From: Cocleimonas sp.
GTDB taxonomy: Bacteria > Pseudomonadota > Gammaproteobacteria > Thiotrichales > Thiotrichaceae
DNA: 38,593 nt
Direction of reading: 5' to 3'
NCBI GenBank assembly: GCA_023145535.1
Contig: JAGLDQ010000022.1
Location: forward strand, 1-38,593
Under the pieces are notes generated by a model. The model was not told the origin of the DNA. It did no database searches and saw nothing but the letters and a program-made list of their open reading frames with translations. Each line of letters begins with the position of its first letter. The stretch's first letter is position 1. The position numbers and the translations under genes are program-made. Below, in pieces: positions 8,601 through 15,769 of the stretch.

Positions 8601-8714
8601 AATTTGCGCTTTGTAATGATTGGCATCAAACAGCGCGACAAACACAACAAGTGCAAAGATTGCTATCGCTAAAAGCGAGGATAGTGCGAAAAATAGTTTG
8701 CTTAGTGGTTTCAT
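5610..8714 (-). CDS. asmA: AsmA family protein with long C-terminal coiled coil
   Basis: 1034 residues. It has an N-terminal transmembrane helix (about 7-29), then the typical AsmA opening (FDANHYKAQISQLVKQNTGRD, LSIYPNIALNLG) and a long beta-rich middle. A conserved AsmA C-terminal region (about 660-900) contains KAKNGIIDAKPLRFNAYKGNYTG-like segments. Residues from about 905 to the end are a highly charged Lys/Glu/Gln coiled coil. AsmA-like proteins are inner-membrane-anchored periplasmic proteins of the repeating beta-groove group, tied to lipid transport and outer-membrane homeostasis. The gene is longer than E. coli asmA (617 aa), mainly through extra beta repeats. Ribosome site is weak (TGGAAA). 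Confidence 0.85.
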   Translation of the reverse strand: MKPLSKLFFALSSLLAIAIFALVVFVALFDANHYKAQISQLVKQNTGRDLHLKGDIKLSIYPNIALNLGAASLSNAQGFGNVPFATVKSARVAVKLMPLLKKKLVVEQIILEGLQLDLHKKADGRRNWDSWVSHSNSGKDQNQLSNEWLSNLSVAGMNLSNAAIQWRDETTQQNIVIAPFNLRSGVFRPNQPIDIHFDGTLKQQQPALSVTTEVSTTLTVSQNNQYMTLKGTRLKATASGLPVSSVVLSGDIQGTLKQLTIAGLKLHLVGDKSLLPKGNLQLDLAGDTQLDIEQQSINIPAMQLQTTLTDLPHPVALIKATVSGHTTMNLQQVHIAGMTLKADLQKVAANQSATQTEIKGDARFDIDKLLLTIKGMAAKAKSTRFLGDKGEANATLTGDLHANLNDMQVDISAMTLATSANNLPKIGNVDTTIAGHLKANMKQQQFALHNANIKANVKSEALSGGHLYAQLSSKNIIANSKKQHFKLQGMTLNATLNGGIVPGGKLIHRSQGNIDVDLTRYKGHAQLKNIRLEMAGATLTGSAKLTRLSPQLTLTGIFKTNPFNLKKVLTVLGVKLPPTSKANVFGNSQASFQLIATPNSAHFRQLTLRMDQSKITGEVAINNFQQPAIKTQLKIDQWVVDDYLAPVNPNVAKKRQPTDKLLPVKMMKTLNFDGSLDIKKLRFDQVDFTHVHANIKAKNGIIDAKPLRFNAYKGNYTGALNINVTNRIPVITMQHQIKKVRSENLLLQFFEDRYVSGGIYLKTNLTTRGNTLATIKKNLNGHADVEFRKGTIRDSKLAKKVSQAIELFEKRKTNAKGQQEVTFTKLGGNWVANNGLFTTDNMQLLAPNFLITGKGAVNLVKNQLDLKLRLRSKNKKSKLFAPLHIHGNFDELKYELELDVLVKSLLQSDLYKKQAQLKQKLLDEKAKRLEQLEARKQKELDKLQAKKEEAQRRLKAEQEKIQQRLQNEQLKMQQRLQDRLKHEQDKLQNQLNDKVKETLGDQANDAVDNVTEEVKKNIEEEAKDKLKDALKGLF

Positions 8715-9052
8715 TTTTATATTTTTCCAAGCTTTATTGGAATAAATGCATAAGGGATATTAAATTCCCTAATGGTATTCCCGCTGTAAATTTGGGAACA
8801 AAAAACAATTATCTCGCAAAGAAGCAGCCTACGCCAAGGAAAAAATAAAGGAATATCACTGTGCGTTTAATCTTTTCTCATTAGGGGTTTGGATGGTTGG
8901 ATATTATCCCTTTAGTAATGCCCCTTCATTCAATAGAAAAAAATAATAATGCGCATTAGTTATTATTAATATTATGATGTTATTAGAATAAAAAAGAGGA
9001 ATTTAATCCTGTAAACTATTTTTAAAATGATAAAGGCCCTAGGAAGCAAGAG
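8715..9052. other. Intergenic: divergent promoters of asmA and the FNR-like gene
   Basis: 338 AT-rich bases. Two small inverted repeats stand close to asmA: TTCCAA/TTGGAA around 8725-8742 and AGGGA/TCCCT around 8753-8770. No T run follows either. AGGA at 9041-9044 is the likely ribosome site of the regulator. No FNR-type TTGAT-N4-ATCAA box was found here. Confidence 0.45.
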
Positions 9053-9757
9053 ATGAATAAAATTATTCTAAAAGAAGCATGGCAAGGGGTTGCTAATTGT
9101 AACCAATGCAGTATTCGAAACTCAGTCTTATTTGCAGGTTTAACCGAAAGTGATTTCGCTCAAATACATAAACCTATCAATCAATTTCAAATAAAAGCAG
9201 GGGATAAAATTTACAGTGTCGGCGATGAGGCAAGCTGTATGTTTACCTTGCGGAGCGGTTTAGTTAAGTTGATTCAATATCTTCCCGATGGCACTCAAAA
9301 AATTGTGAGGCTATTACGTACTTCTGATGTGATTGGGCTGGAAGCCATTTTACATCCTACCTATAAACACGATGCGATTGCCCTGCGTGATACTGAAATT
9401 TGTCGCTACCCTGGTCGTGATGCGAAGCAGCTTTCAAAAACGAATCCTGCACTTCATCATGAGCTAATGGCGCGTTGGGAGCGTGCCTTAAATGAATCTG
9501 ATCTATGGGCAACTGAGTTTTCTACGGGTACTTCCAAACAGCGTATTGCCCGATTACTACTAATGTTATCAAAAGAACAATCCACTGATGTCTGTGGTTT
9601 TTTTAGCCGAGAAGATGCGGGGGCTATTTTAGGTTTAACCACAGAAACAGCCAGTCGAACCATTGCTGAGTTTAAACGTCAGGGAATAGTGATTGAAAAT
9701 GAGCCAAATGAATTTTCATGTAATATCCGCCAATTAAATAAAATTGCTTATGCATAA
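9053..9757 (+). CDS. FNR-like Crp/Fnr family transcriptional regulator
   Basis: 234 residues: an N-terminal cysteine motif, a cyclic-nucleotide-type beta-roll (about 25-140), a dimerisation helix and a winged helix-turn-helix (SREDAGAILGLTTETASRTI). The recognition helix keeps the E-x-x-S-R residues used by FNR to read TTGAT half sites. Cysteines C16 and C19 align with E. coli FNR C20 and C23, and C117 with C122, but the position of C29 is Val25; C62 is an additional cysteine. It therefore may carry an Fe-S cluster with altered ligands or sense something else. It lies convergent to the end of the oxidase operon, making that operon a natural candidate target. Confidence 0.85.
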   Translation: MNKIILKEAWQGVANCNQCSIRNSVLFAGLTESDFAQIHKPINQFQIKAGDKIYSVGDEASCMFTLRSGLVKLIQYLPDGTQKIVRLLRTSDVIGLEAILHPTYKHDAIALRDTEICRYPGRDAKQLSKTNPALHHELMARWERALNESDLWATEFSTGTSKQRIARLLLMLSKEQSTDVCGFFSREDAGAILGLTTETASRTIAEFKRQGIVIENEPNEFSCNIRQLNKIAYA

Positions 9758-9795
9758 TCACGGCTATTAAAAATAGGGCAATCGGCTGGTCTTGA

Positions 9796-10845
9796 TCAAC
9801 TCATGTCATCACCGCCCTGCCGTATTTGTTGCACAACAAATAAAACGAGGGTGAATAAAACCAGCGCGCCTGCTTGATGGCTCGCGGCTAAAGCAATAGG
9901 GACATGCAGTAGTAGCGTTGAAATACCCAAGGTCACTTGAATCAATAACATGGCTAACATCAAATGTAAGCCTCGTTTTATTCTTTTTGATGGATTGTTG
10001 CGGCGTGCGATAACATAAAAAACAATCAAACTGATGAAAACAATTAATGCTAATACACGATGATCAAATTGTACGGTCATTATATTTTCAAAAAAGTTGA
10101 GCCAGATAGGTTGCATAACAAAAAGCCCATCAGGGACTAATTGTCCATTCATGAGCGGAAACGTATTGAAGACATGGCCTGCTTTTAAGCCAGCGACAAA
10201 ACCACCCGAGAGGAGTGTGATAAAAACCACCAGACTGAGTAATAAAGCATAGGGCTTTAAAAAATTTAACGAGGCTGAGGAGGGGGGCTGTTGCTTATCT
10301 TGAAAAAACAAGCCTAATGCTATCCATAAAATATAAGCATAGACAAAAAAGGCCAAGCCTAGGTGGGCAACTAGACGATATTGGCTCACATGGGGGTTAT
10401 CAACTAGGCCACTTTTCACCATATACCAACCGAGTAAGCCTTGTAACCCACCTAATATAAACATAGCAATGAGTTTGGGTTTAAGTGCGGGTTTTACCCA
10501 GCCTTTTAGAAAGAAGAAAAGCATCGGAAAAAAGAATAAAATCCCAATGAATCGTCCCAAAATGCGATGTGAATATTCAAACCAATAAATTGACTTAAAC
10601 CCTGCTAAATCTAGCGTCTGATTATTGATTTTATACTCAGGAAATTGTTGATAACGCTGAAAGGTTTCAAGCCATTCTGCCTGACTCAAGGGAGGAATAA
10701 TCCCCATAATAGGCGCCCAATCGACCATTGATAAACCAGACCCTGTTAGGCGTGTTAGCCCGCCGAGGACAACCATTAGAAAAATGCTGGCACAGCAAAT
10801 AAAGAGCCAAAGCGCGATGGCTCTTTCATTGTTTTGAGTGATCAT
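9796..10845 (-). CDS. ctaA: Haem A synthase (COX15/CtaA)
   Basis: 349 residues with eight predicted membrane helices. Family landmarks: LGGLTRLTGSGLSMVDW near the N-terminus, EYSHRILGR, VAHLGLAFF, FDHRVLALIV and ASHQAGALVLFTL, supplying the paired His ligands of the two haem sites. The enzyme oxidises the C8 methyl of haem O to a formyl group, giving the haem A used by oxidases of the aa3 and ba3 types. It is the last gene of the oxidase operon, with ATG overlapping the stop of the preceding lipoprotein gene (ATGA). The partner haem O synthase (ctaB) is not in the window. Its presence supports haem A in the neighbouring oxidase. Confidence 0.95.
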   Translation of the reverse strand: MITQNNERAIALWLFICCASIFLMVVLGGLTRLTGSGLSMVDWAPIMGIIPPLSQAEWLETFQRYQQFPEYKINNQTLDLAGFKSIYWFEYSHRILGRFIGILFFFPMLFFFLKGWVKPALKPKLIAMFILGGLQGLLGWYMVKSGLVDNPHVSQYRLVAHLGLAFFVYAYILWIALGLFFQDKQQPPSSASLNFLKPYALLLSLVVFITLLSGGFVAGLKAGHVFNTFPLMNGQLVPDGLFVMQPIWLNFFENIMTVQFDHRVLALIVFISLIVFYVIARRNNPSKRIKRGLHLMLAMLLIQVTLGISTLLLHVPIALAASHQAGALVLFTLVLFVVQQIRQGGDDMS

Positions 10846-11342
10846 TGAGTCTGCTTCCTCGTGGGTTCATATTTCGTTGCATACCACGCGTGAAGGTCAT
10901 TTTGCTCACGGTATAAATTCATCATCGCGCGTACAGGGCCTGTTTTAAAAATAACAGGGGAGACAACTTGCCATCGGTCATCATAATAAAAAAACCATAA
11001 GGGTTTCACTTCCCTTTTTTCGGATTGATTGTTTTCAATCGCAAATAATGCCCATCGTCCTTTCTGCTTGAATGAAAGCATCTTAAATCCTCGTTTTTTT
11101 TGTTTAACCAAGGCATGTTGCCGCTTAAAATGCTTATAAATTTTTTGCTGATGTCGCCAATGCAAGGGCATAAAATACAGTTGATCCAGTGCTTTTAGGT
11201 CGCCTGTTTGCAACACCGTCAAGTATTTTGCAAGGGTTGGTTCAACGGAGGGAGGCGTTACTTCGGGTTGAGAACAGGACGATAAGTTCATACTTATGAT
11301 CAGTACTGAAAGCATCAGAAAATAATATTTTATAGGGGGCAT
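10842..11342 (-). CDS. Uncharacterised lipoprotein in the oxidase operon
   Basis: 166 residues. An N-terminal signal peptide ends in a lipobox (LSSC, Cys23), followed by Pro-rich spacer and a compact alpha/beta domain of about 130 residues that looks like a small NTF2-like or stress-tolerance fold (LAKYLTVLQTGDLKALDQLY; later WFFYYDDRWQVVSP). No metal-binding cysteine or His cluster is present. Position between PCuAC and ctaA, overlapping ctaA by four bases, points to a role in oxidase assembly or haem/copper delivery, but this is inference. No family was recognised with certainty. Confidence 0.75.
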   Translation of the reverse strand: MPPIKYYFLMLSVLIISMNLSSCSQPEVTPPSVEPTLAKYLTVLQTGDLKALDQLYFMPLHWRHQQKIYKHFKRQHALVKQKKRGFKMLSFKQKGRWALFAIENNQSEKREVKPLWFFYYDDRWQVVSPVIFKTGPVRAMMNLYREQNDLHAWYATKYEPTRKQTQ

Positions 11343-11354
11343 CTATTGATTCTC

Positions 11355-11816
11355 TCAATCTGGATTTTTAACGATAAAAAACACGGTTTTTTCTCGTTTA
11401 TTGTCAAAGACCAATGTGATAGGAATCTTATCGCCTGTTTTAATCGTTTTCTGGAATCCTATCAACATAATATGATAACTACCATGTTGAAACAGGAGAG
11501 TTCCTTGAGAAGGAATCTTAATATTTTCAGCATGCTCCATGCGATGGAGCCCATTTTCATTGATGCTTTGATGCAACATCACCTGATTAAAGCCTTCCGC
11601 TTTAGCGGCAACCAGTGTAATCGCTTGATCAGAATGGTTTTTTAAGTGCATAAACCCTGCTAACGCTTGTGCAGCAGGAGGTGGCGTTCTAATCCAAGGG
11701 TTTTCAATCTCAAGACCCGCCGAAGCATCTGGGCTGGTGTTGCAAGCAGATAAAAATAGCAGTATCAAGAGAAAGAAAAGGGCGCGAAAAGAGTGAAGTG
11801 TGCCGTGAACTACCAT
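11355..11816 (-). CDS. pcuC: PCuAC-type periplasmic copper chaperone (DUF461), lipoprotein
   Basis: 153 residues. Signal peptide with lipobox LSAC (Cys25), then a cupredoxin-like PCuAC domain: ENPWIRTPPPAAQALAGFMH, VMLHQSI (His), HRMEH and FQHGSYHIMLIGFQK, which together give the H-x(n)-M-...-H-x2-M copper site. PCuAC proteins bind Cu(I) in the periplasm and hand it to SCO or directly to the CuA centre of oxidase subunit II. Its start overlaps the stop of the SCO gene as TAATG, so the two are translationally coupled. Confidence 0.9.
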   Translation of the reverse strand: MVVHGTLHSFRALFFLLILLFLSACNTSPDASAGLEIENPWIRTPPPAAQALAGFMHLKNHSDQAITLVAAKAEGFNQVMLHQSINENGLHRMEHAENIKIPSQGTLLFQHGSYHIMLIGFQKTIKTGDKIPITLVFDNKREKTVFFIVKNPD

Positions 11817-12517
11817 TAGTTGCCTTCTTTTTGAATGATTGTCTGGTACGCATCGGCCATCTCATTAGCAACATGTTTCGCGGGGAACAATCCTGTCACT
11901 TTAGCATCAGGATTTGATAAAATAATCGTGGTTGCATGGGAGACTAAATAATTTTTATCGGTGGCAGGGCTATTGGGATTGAGTTGTTTCATCCAAGCAA
12001 TACCAAATGGCATGCCTAGCTGGGTTAAATCTGTGTTTTTACCCGTCATGCCAATAAAGTCAGCATCAAAATGCTTTACATATTGCGCTAGTCTATCAGC
12101 AGTATCACGCTCTGGGTCAACCGAGACAAAGACAATTTGAGGAAGTTGTTCTGCTGGTAGCCGCTGACGTAAATTATCCATCATATGATGTAAGGTACTC
12201 AGTTCGACAGGGCAAACATCAGGGCAAAAAGTGTAGCCAAAGAGCAGCATATGCCATTTACCTTTAAATGTTGCGGTTGAAACTTGCCCTTTTCCTGCTT
12301 GCTCTAATATCACCACGGGCAAGGGTTTTCTATCAGGAAGTGCGATATAGGTTTTAGCGCTGATGGGCTTGTTGAAGCCACTGAAAGGCAGCAACTGACT
12401 CACGGCGGTTAGTAGCACCGCCAGTAATAAAATAAAGAAAAAAACCTTCTTAAAGAAGGGGTTTTTTACTTGATCACCGCCTGATTTAGCCTCTGTTTTC
12501 GTTTTTTTATTAACCAT
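11816..12517 (-). CDS. sco: SCO1/SenC family copper chaperone/thioredoxin-like protein
   Basis: 233 residues. One N-terminal membrane helix (about 24-41) and a thioredoxin fold in the periplasm with the copper site YTFCPDVCPVE (Cys98, Cys102) and His194 in LVSHATT. SCO proteins reduce and metallate the CuA site of subunit II. Both ends overlap neighbours by one base in TAATG, the ATPase upstream and PCuAC downstream. The order ATPase-SCO-PCuAC is a full copper route from cytoplasm to CuA. Confidence 0.93.
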   Translation of the reverse strand: MVNKKTKTEAKSGGDQVKNPFFKKVFFFILLLAVLLTAVSQLLPFSGFNKPISAKTYIALPDRKPLPVVILEQAGKGQVSTATFKGKWHMLLFGYTFCPDVCPVELSTLHHMMDNLRQRLPAEQLPQIVFVSVDPERDTADRLAQYVKHFDADFIGMTGKNTDLTQLGMPFGIAWMKQLNPNSPATDKNYLVSHATTIILSNPDAKVTGLFPAKHVANEMADAYQTIIQKEGN

Positions 12518-15018
12518 TATTGCTCCTTCATTCTATGATTTTTTTTCAGTCGTAATGAGTTCGATATGACCAAAAAAGAACTCAATGACATGCCTAATGC
12601 CGCTCCCCAAGGAGGAATCCACCCCACCACAGCAAACGGAATGGCGATAAAATTATAAGCCGCCGCCCAGCTCAGGTTTTGAATAATAATCTTACGTGTT
12701 TTTTGTGATAACTGACGTAACTTGGGGATGACATCAATTGGTTGCCCCATGATCACAAAATCACTATTAATTTGCGCTAAGTCCGTTGCGCTGATAAAAG
12801 AGATCGAAACATTGGCCGCCGCTAAGGTGGGTGCATCATTAATGCCATCCCCAACCATAATAACATTATGCTGTTGTCGCTGCTGTGCTTGTATCCACGC
12901 TAATTTATCGTGGGGTTTCATATGTCCATGAAATGTTTCTACCCCTAGTTTTTTTGCAACTTGAGCTACGCTATCAGGGTGATCACCACTTAAAATAACG
13001 ATCTTTTTTATCCCTTGAGAGAGTAAGGCTTGTATCATCTTTTCCCCTCCTTCTCGCAAGGGGTCTTGTAGAATGAAAATACATTCCAGTTGTTCATTTT
13101 GGGAAAGCCCGATGACAATATCACCGACTTGACGCGCTGTTTGAATGGTTAATTGCAATGAAGTCTGTAAGGGATCGCTTTCTAGGCTGTCTTTTTGGGT
13201 ACAAAAAGACAGTTTACCTAACTTCCAGTGTTGTCCGTTTATATCGCCTTCTATTCCTTTGCCTAAGTGATTTTTTAGGTTTTCGACCTCAAAAAAAGGT
13301 TTCTTTTCGCCAGATTTAAACGCCCTAGCAATCGGGTGTTCTGAAAGCCATTCTAAGGAAGTGGCGATTTGTTGGTATTTTTCATCGTTAAAATGTGCAT
13401 TATGCGACAAGTGTATTTGTTTTAATTCGGGTTGTCCCAGTGTTAATGTGCCTGTTTTATCAAAAACAATGGTGTCACTTTGAGAGAGTCCTTCAATGGC
13501 TGACATTTTGAGCGGTAACACGCCCATATTGGCGAATAAACCCGAGCTTAATGACAGTGCAACGGGCGTTGCTAAGGCTAATGCACAGGGACAGGTGACA
13601 ATTAAAACAGAAACCGTGACGGGCAATGCCAATGTTGGGTCGATCAACAACCAAACCAAAGCGGTCATGGAAGCGATGAGTAAGATCGCAAGTACAAACC
13701 ATTTAGCAATTCTTTCTGCGATCAAGGCATACGGTGGTCTAGATTCGATGCCTTTTTCAAGTAAGGTATGAATATCTGTCAGAGTAGACTCTAGGTATAA
13801 GCGTTCTACTTGCATAATAACAGGCTGCTCAATATTACAGCTTCCACTAATGAGCGGATCACCAGTAGCGTAGGTCACGGGCATCATCTCACCCGTTAAG
13901 AGTGACTCATCAAAACTACTTTCTCCCTTTATTAAACGCCCATCAACTGGAACGGTTTCTCCAGGGTTGATGAGTACCCGATCACCGATGACGAGATCAG
14001 TCACCATAACTTCGTCAACTTCTTCGTTAAAATGGTTGGTTTTGAGCCGTGAACACGTTTTCGGAATGACTTTGAGCAATCTGTCCGTTGATGCGGCGGC
14101 AAGAAGACGACCTTGTAATTCATAATAACGTGCTGCCAGCATAAGAAAGATAAACATCGCGATGGAGTCGTAATAAACGATATGTGCTTGCTGTACCGTG
14201 GCAACAAAACTACCGATATAGGCGGTTGTTAAGCCAATGACAATGGGTAAATCCATACCAAGATGACGGTTTTTTAAATCTCGCCATGCTGAGGTATAAA
14301 AAATAGCACCCGAATAAAGCAACATAACGGAAACAATCACCAAGTCAGTCCAACGTCCGATAATTTCCCATAACTCCAGATGGCCTTGTGCATCAACGCC
14401 GCCCATCCAGTAACCTGCAATCGCACGCCCCATAACGGTCATGCCCAGCAAAGCAGAAAAAAGCAATCGATTAATACTTTTTTGTTTCTGTTCTTTGTTT
14501 AGTTTTTCGCGCTGAGTCGGGTCAAAGGGATGCGCTTTATAGCCAATGGAGGCGATAACGAGAAGAATATTGGAGAGCTGAACTTGCTTAGGATCCCAAC
14601 TAACCCTTGCTTGATGGCTGGTGTAATCCATTTTAACATCCAGCACCCCTTCAATTTGGCGCAGATGTTGCTCATTAAGCCACACACAGGCGGCACAACG
14701 AATATCCTCTAGAATTAAAAACGCCTCTTTCATGCCATCTTTTTGTTGGCGTACAAAGCTTTTTTGGATTTGAGGGCGGTCATAAATGACTAATTGTTCT
14801 AAAAAGTCGGGTAAAACGGCAGGTTCTGCTTCACCCTCGGCTAATTCCCGATAGCGGTAATAATCTTCATTTCCCGACTCAACCACCGTTTTAGTGACCG
14901 CTTGACAACCTAAACAGCAAAAATTTCTTTCTAAACCGAGCACGGTAAAATGAATCTTGCAGTTGTTCGGTTGCTCAAGACCGCAGTGGTAGCAGCGCTC
15001 TTTAGTGTGAGAAGTAAT
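12517..15018 (-). CDS. ccoI: FixI/CcoI-type copper-exporting P1B-ATPase
   Basis: About 833 residues if read from an ATT at 15016-15018. The N-terminus of this family is a cysteine-rich motif, and the matching CYHCGLEQPNNC lies in frame upstream of the first canonical start (GTG 14943), which would remove it. Then come FCCLGC, an HMA domain with CAAC (108-111), eight membrane helices, the TGE loop, TCPC (Cys476, Cys478), DKTGT (Asp520), SEHP and GDGIND. The protein exports Cu(I) slowly for enzyme assembly. The family normally serves cbb3 oxidase; here it is built into a ba3-type operon. The stretch between the cytochrome stop and 14943 has no ATG, GTG or TTG in frame, so initiation is unusual (ATT, preceded by AAAGAGA) or the call is shorter. 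Confidence 0.88.
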   Translation of the reverse strand: MTSHTKERCYHCGLEQPNNCKIHFTVLGLERNFCCLGCQAVTKTVVESGNEDYYRYRELAEGEAEPAVLPDFLEQLVIYDRPQIQKSFVRQQKDGMKEAFLILEDIRCAACVWLNEQHLRQIEGVLDVKMDYTSHQARVSWDPKQVQLSNILLVIASIGYKAHPFDPTQREKLNKEQKQKSINRLLFSALLGMTVMGRAIAGYWMGGVDAQGHLELWEIIGRWTDLVIVSVMLLYSGAIFYTSAWRDLKNRHLGMDLPIVIGLTTAYIGSFVATVQQAHIVYYDSIAMFIFLMLAARYYELQGRLLAAASTDRLLKVIPKTCSRLKTNHFNEEVDEVMVTDLVIGDRVLINPGETVPVDGRLIKGESSFDESLLTGEMMPVTYATGDPLISGSCNIEQPVIMQVERLYLESTLTDIHTLLEKGIESRPPYALIAERIAKWFVLAILLIASMTALVWLLIDPTLALPVTVSVLIVTCPCALALATPVALSLSSGLFANMGVLPLKMSAIEGLSQSDTIVFDKTGTLTLGQPELKQIHLSHNAHFNDEKYQQIATSLEWLSEHPIARAFKSGEKKPFFEVENLKNHLGKGIEGDINGQHWKLGKLSFCTQKDSLESDPLQTSLQLTIQTARQVGDIVIGLSQNEQLECIFILQDPLREGGEKMIQALLSQGIKKIVILSGDHPDSVAQVAKKLGVETFHGHMKPHDKLAWIQAQQRQQHNVIMVGDGINDAPTLAAANVSISFISATDLAQINSDFVIMGQPIDVIPKLRQLSQKTRKIIIQNLSWAAAYNFIAIPFAVVGWIPPWGAALGMSLSSFLVISNSLRLKKNHRMKEQ

Positions 15019-15032
15019 AGGAGATTCTCTTT

Positions 15033-15752
15033 TTAGTTTTTCATCTCAGCAAAATATTGCGCCAATGCATTGATTTCATCATCCGTGAGTACTTCAGCAA
15101 TAAAACGCATCCGTGAATAAATATCATTATGACGCGTGCCGTTTTTATATTCCTTCATCGTCTTCTGAAAATACGCCGCACGTTGCCCCGCTAATGCAGG
15201 AATATCGCGATCATTACCTTCTGCATTTGTACCGTGACACAATAAGCAAGGCGGCAACAGACGTTTACCATCCCCTTTTGTGAGTAAGGGAAGTATTTTT
15301 TCTACCTGCGCTTTGGTGGCTAACTTCGGTCGTGTTGCCGGCGGCAAAGGAAAACTTGCATAATAGGCTGAAATATCTGCCATTTCCTGTTCGGTCATCT
15401 TTTGTGCGAGCCGCACCATTAAGGTCGAGGTTGCCGTCTTTGCACGTTTTTCATCTCGATAATCGATCAGCATTTTATAGGTATAATTTGCCTTTTGACC
15501 TGCCATGCTCGGCCAGTTTCGCGCCTCCGCAATGCCTTCTTTACCATGACAGCTCGCGCACATCATTTCGGTATTGATTTTTTTTCCGCGAACGGGGTCT
15601 CCTTTACGCACAAAGAGAATTTGTGGCATGTCCCATGCAATATTAGAAGACACGCTGTTGTTTTCTTTAACAGGACTCTCGCTAGCGAAGACGGCACTGC
15701 TTGCAAAGCCAAACAAGACCAGTCCAACGAATGCTTTATTGATTCTATTCAT
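15033..15752 (-). CDS. Dihaem cytochrome c (c4-like) of the oxidase operon
   Basis: 239 residues from ATG 15752, preceded by AAGGAAAG; an upstream in-frame ATG at 15782 overlaps subunit I and has no such site. A signal peptide (FVGLVLFGFASSAVFA) is followed by two cytochrome c domains, each with one haem motif: CASCH and CLLCH. Each has a candidate axial Met after it (NWPSMAGQ; the second domain has IPALAGQ and a later MRF). The two-domain layout is that of cytochrome c4, a membrane-associated electron carrier to terminal oxidases. Its position after subunit I suggests it feeds CuA, and could take electrons from sulfide dehydrogenase or the bc1 complex. Confidence 0.88.
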   Translation of the reverse strand: MNRINKAFVGLVLFGFASSAVFASESPVKENNSVSSNIAWDMPQILFVRKGDPVRGKKINTEMMCASCHGKEGIAEARNWPSMAGQKANYTYKMLIDYRDEKRAKTATSTLMVRLAQKMTEQEMADISAYYASFPLPPATRPKLATKAQVEKILPLLTKGDGKRLLPPCLLCHGTNAEGNDRDIPALAGQRAAYFQKTMKEYKNGTRHNDIYSRMRFIAEVLTDDEINALAQYFAEMKN

Positions 15753-15769
15753 TATGTGTCTTTCCTTTC

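Noticed and set aside
8651..8848. Plus-strand frame overlapping the asmA start
   Set aside because: Mostly antisense to the asmA signal region, no family resemblance, no ribosome site.
15034..15048. Translational read-through or fusion of the cytochrome c and ATPase genes
   Set aside because: The ATPase frame has a TGA just upstream within the cytochrome gene, in a different frame from the cytochrome, so a fusion is not possible without a frameshift.
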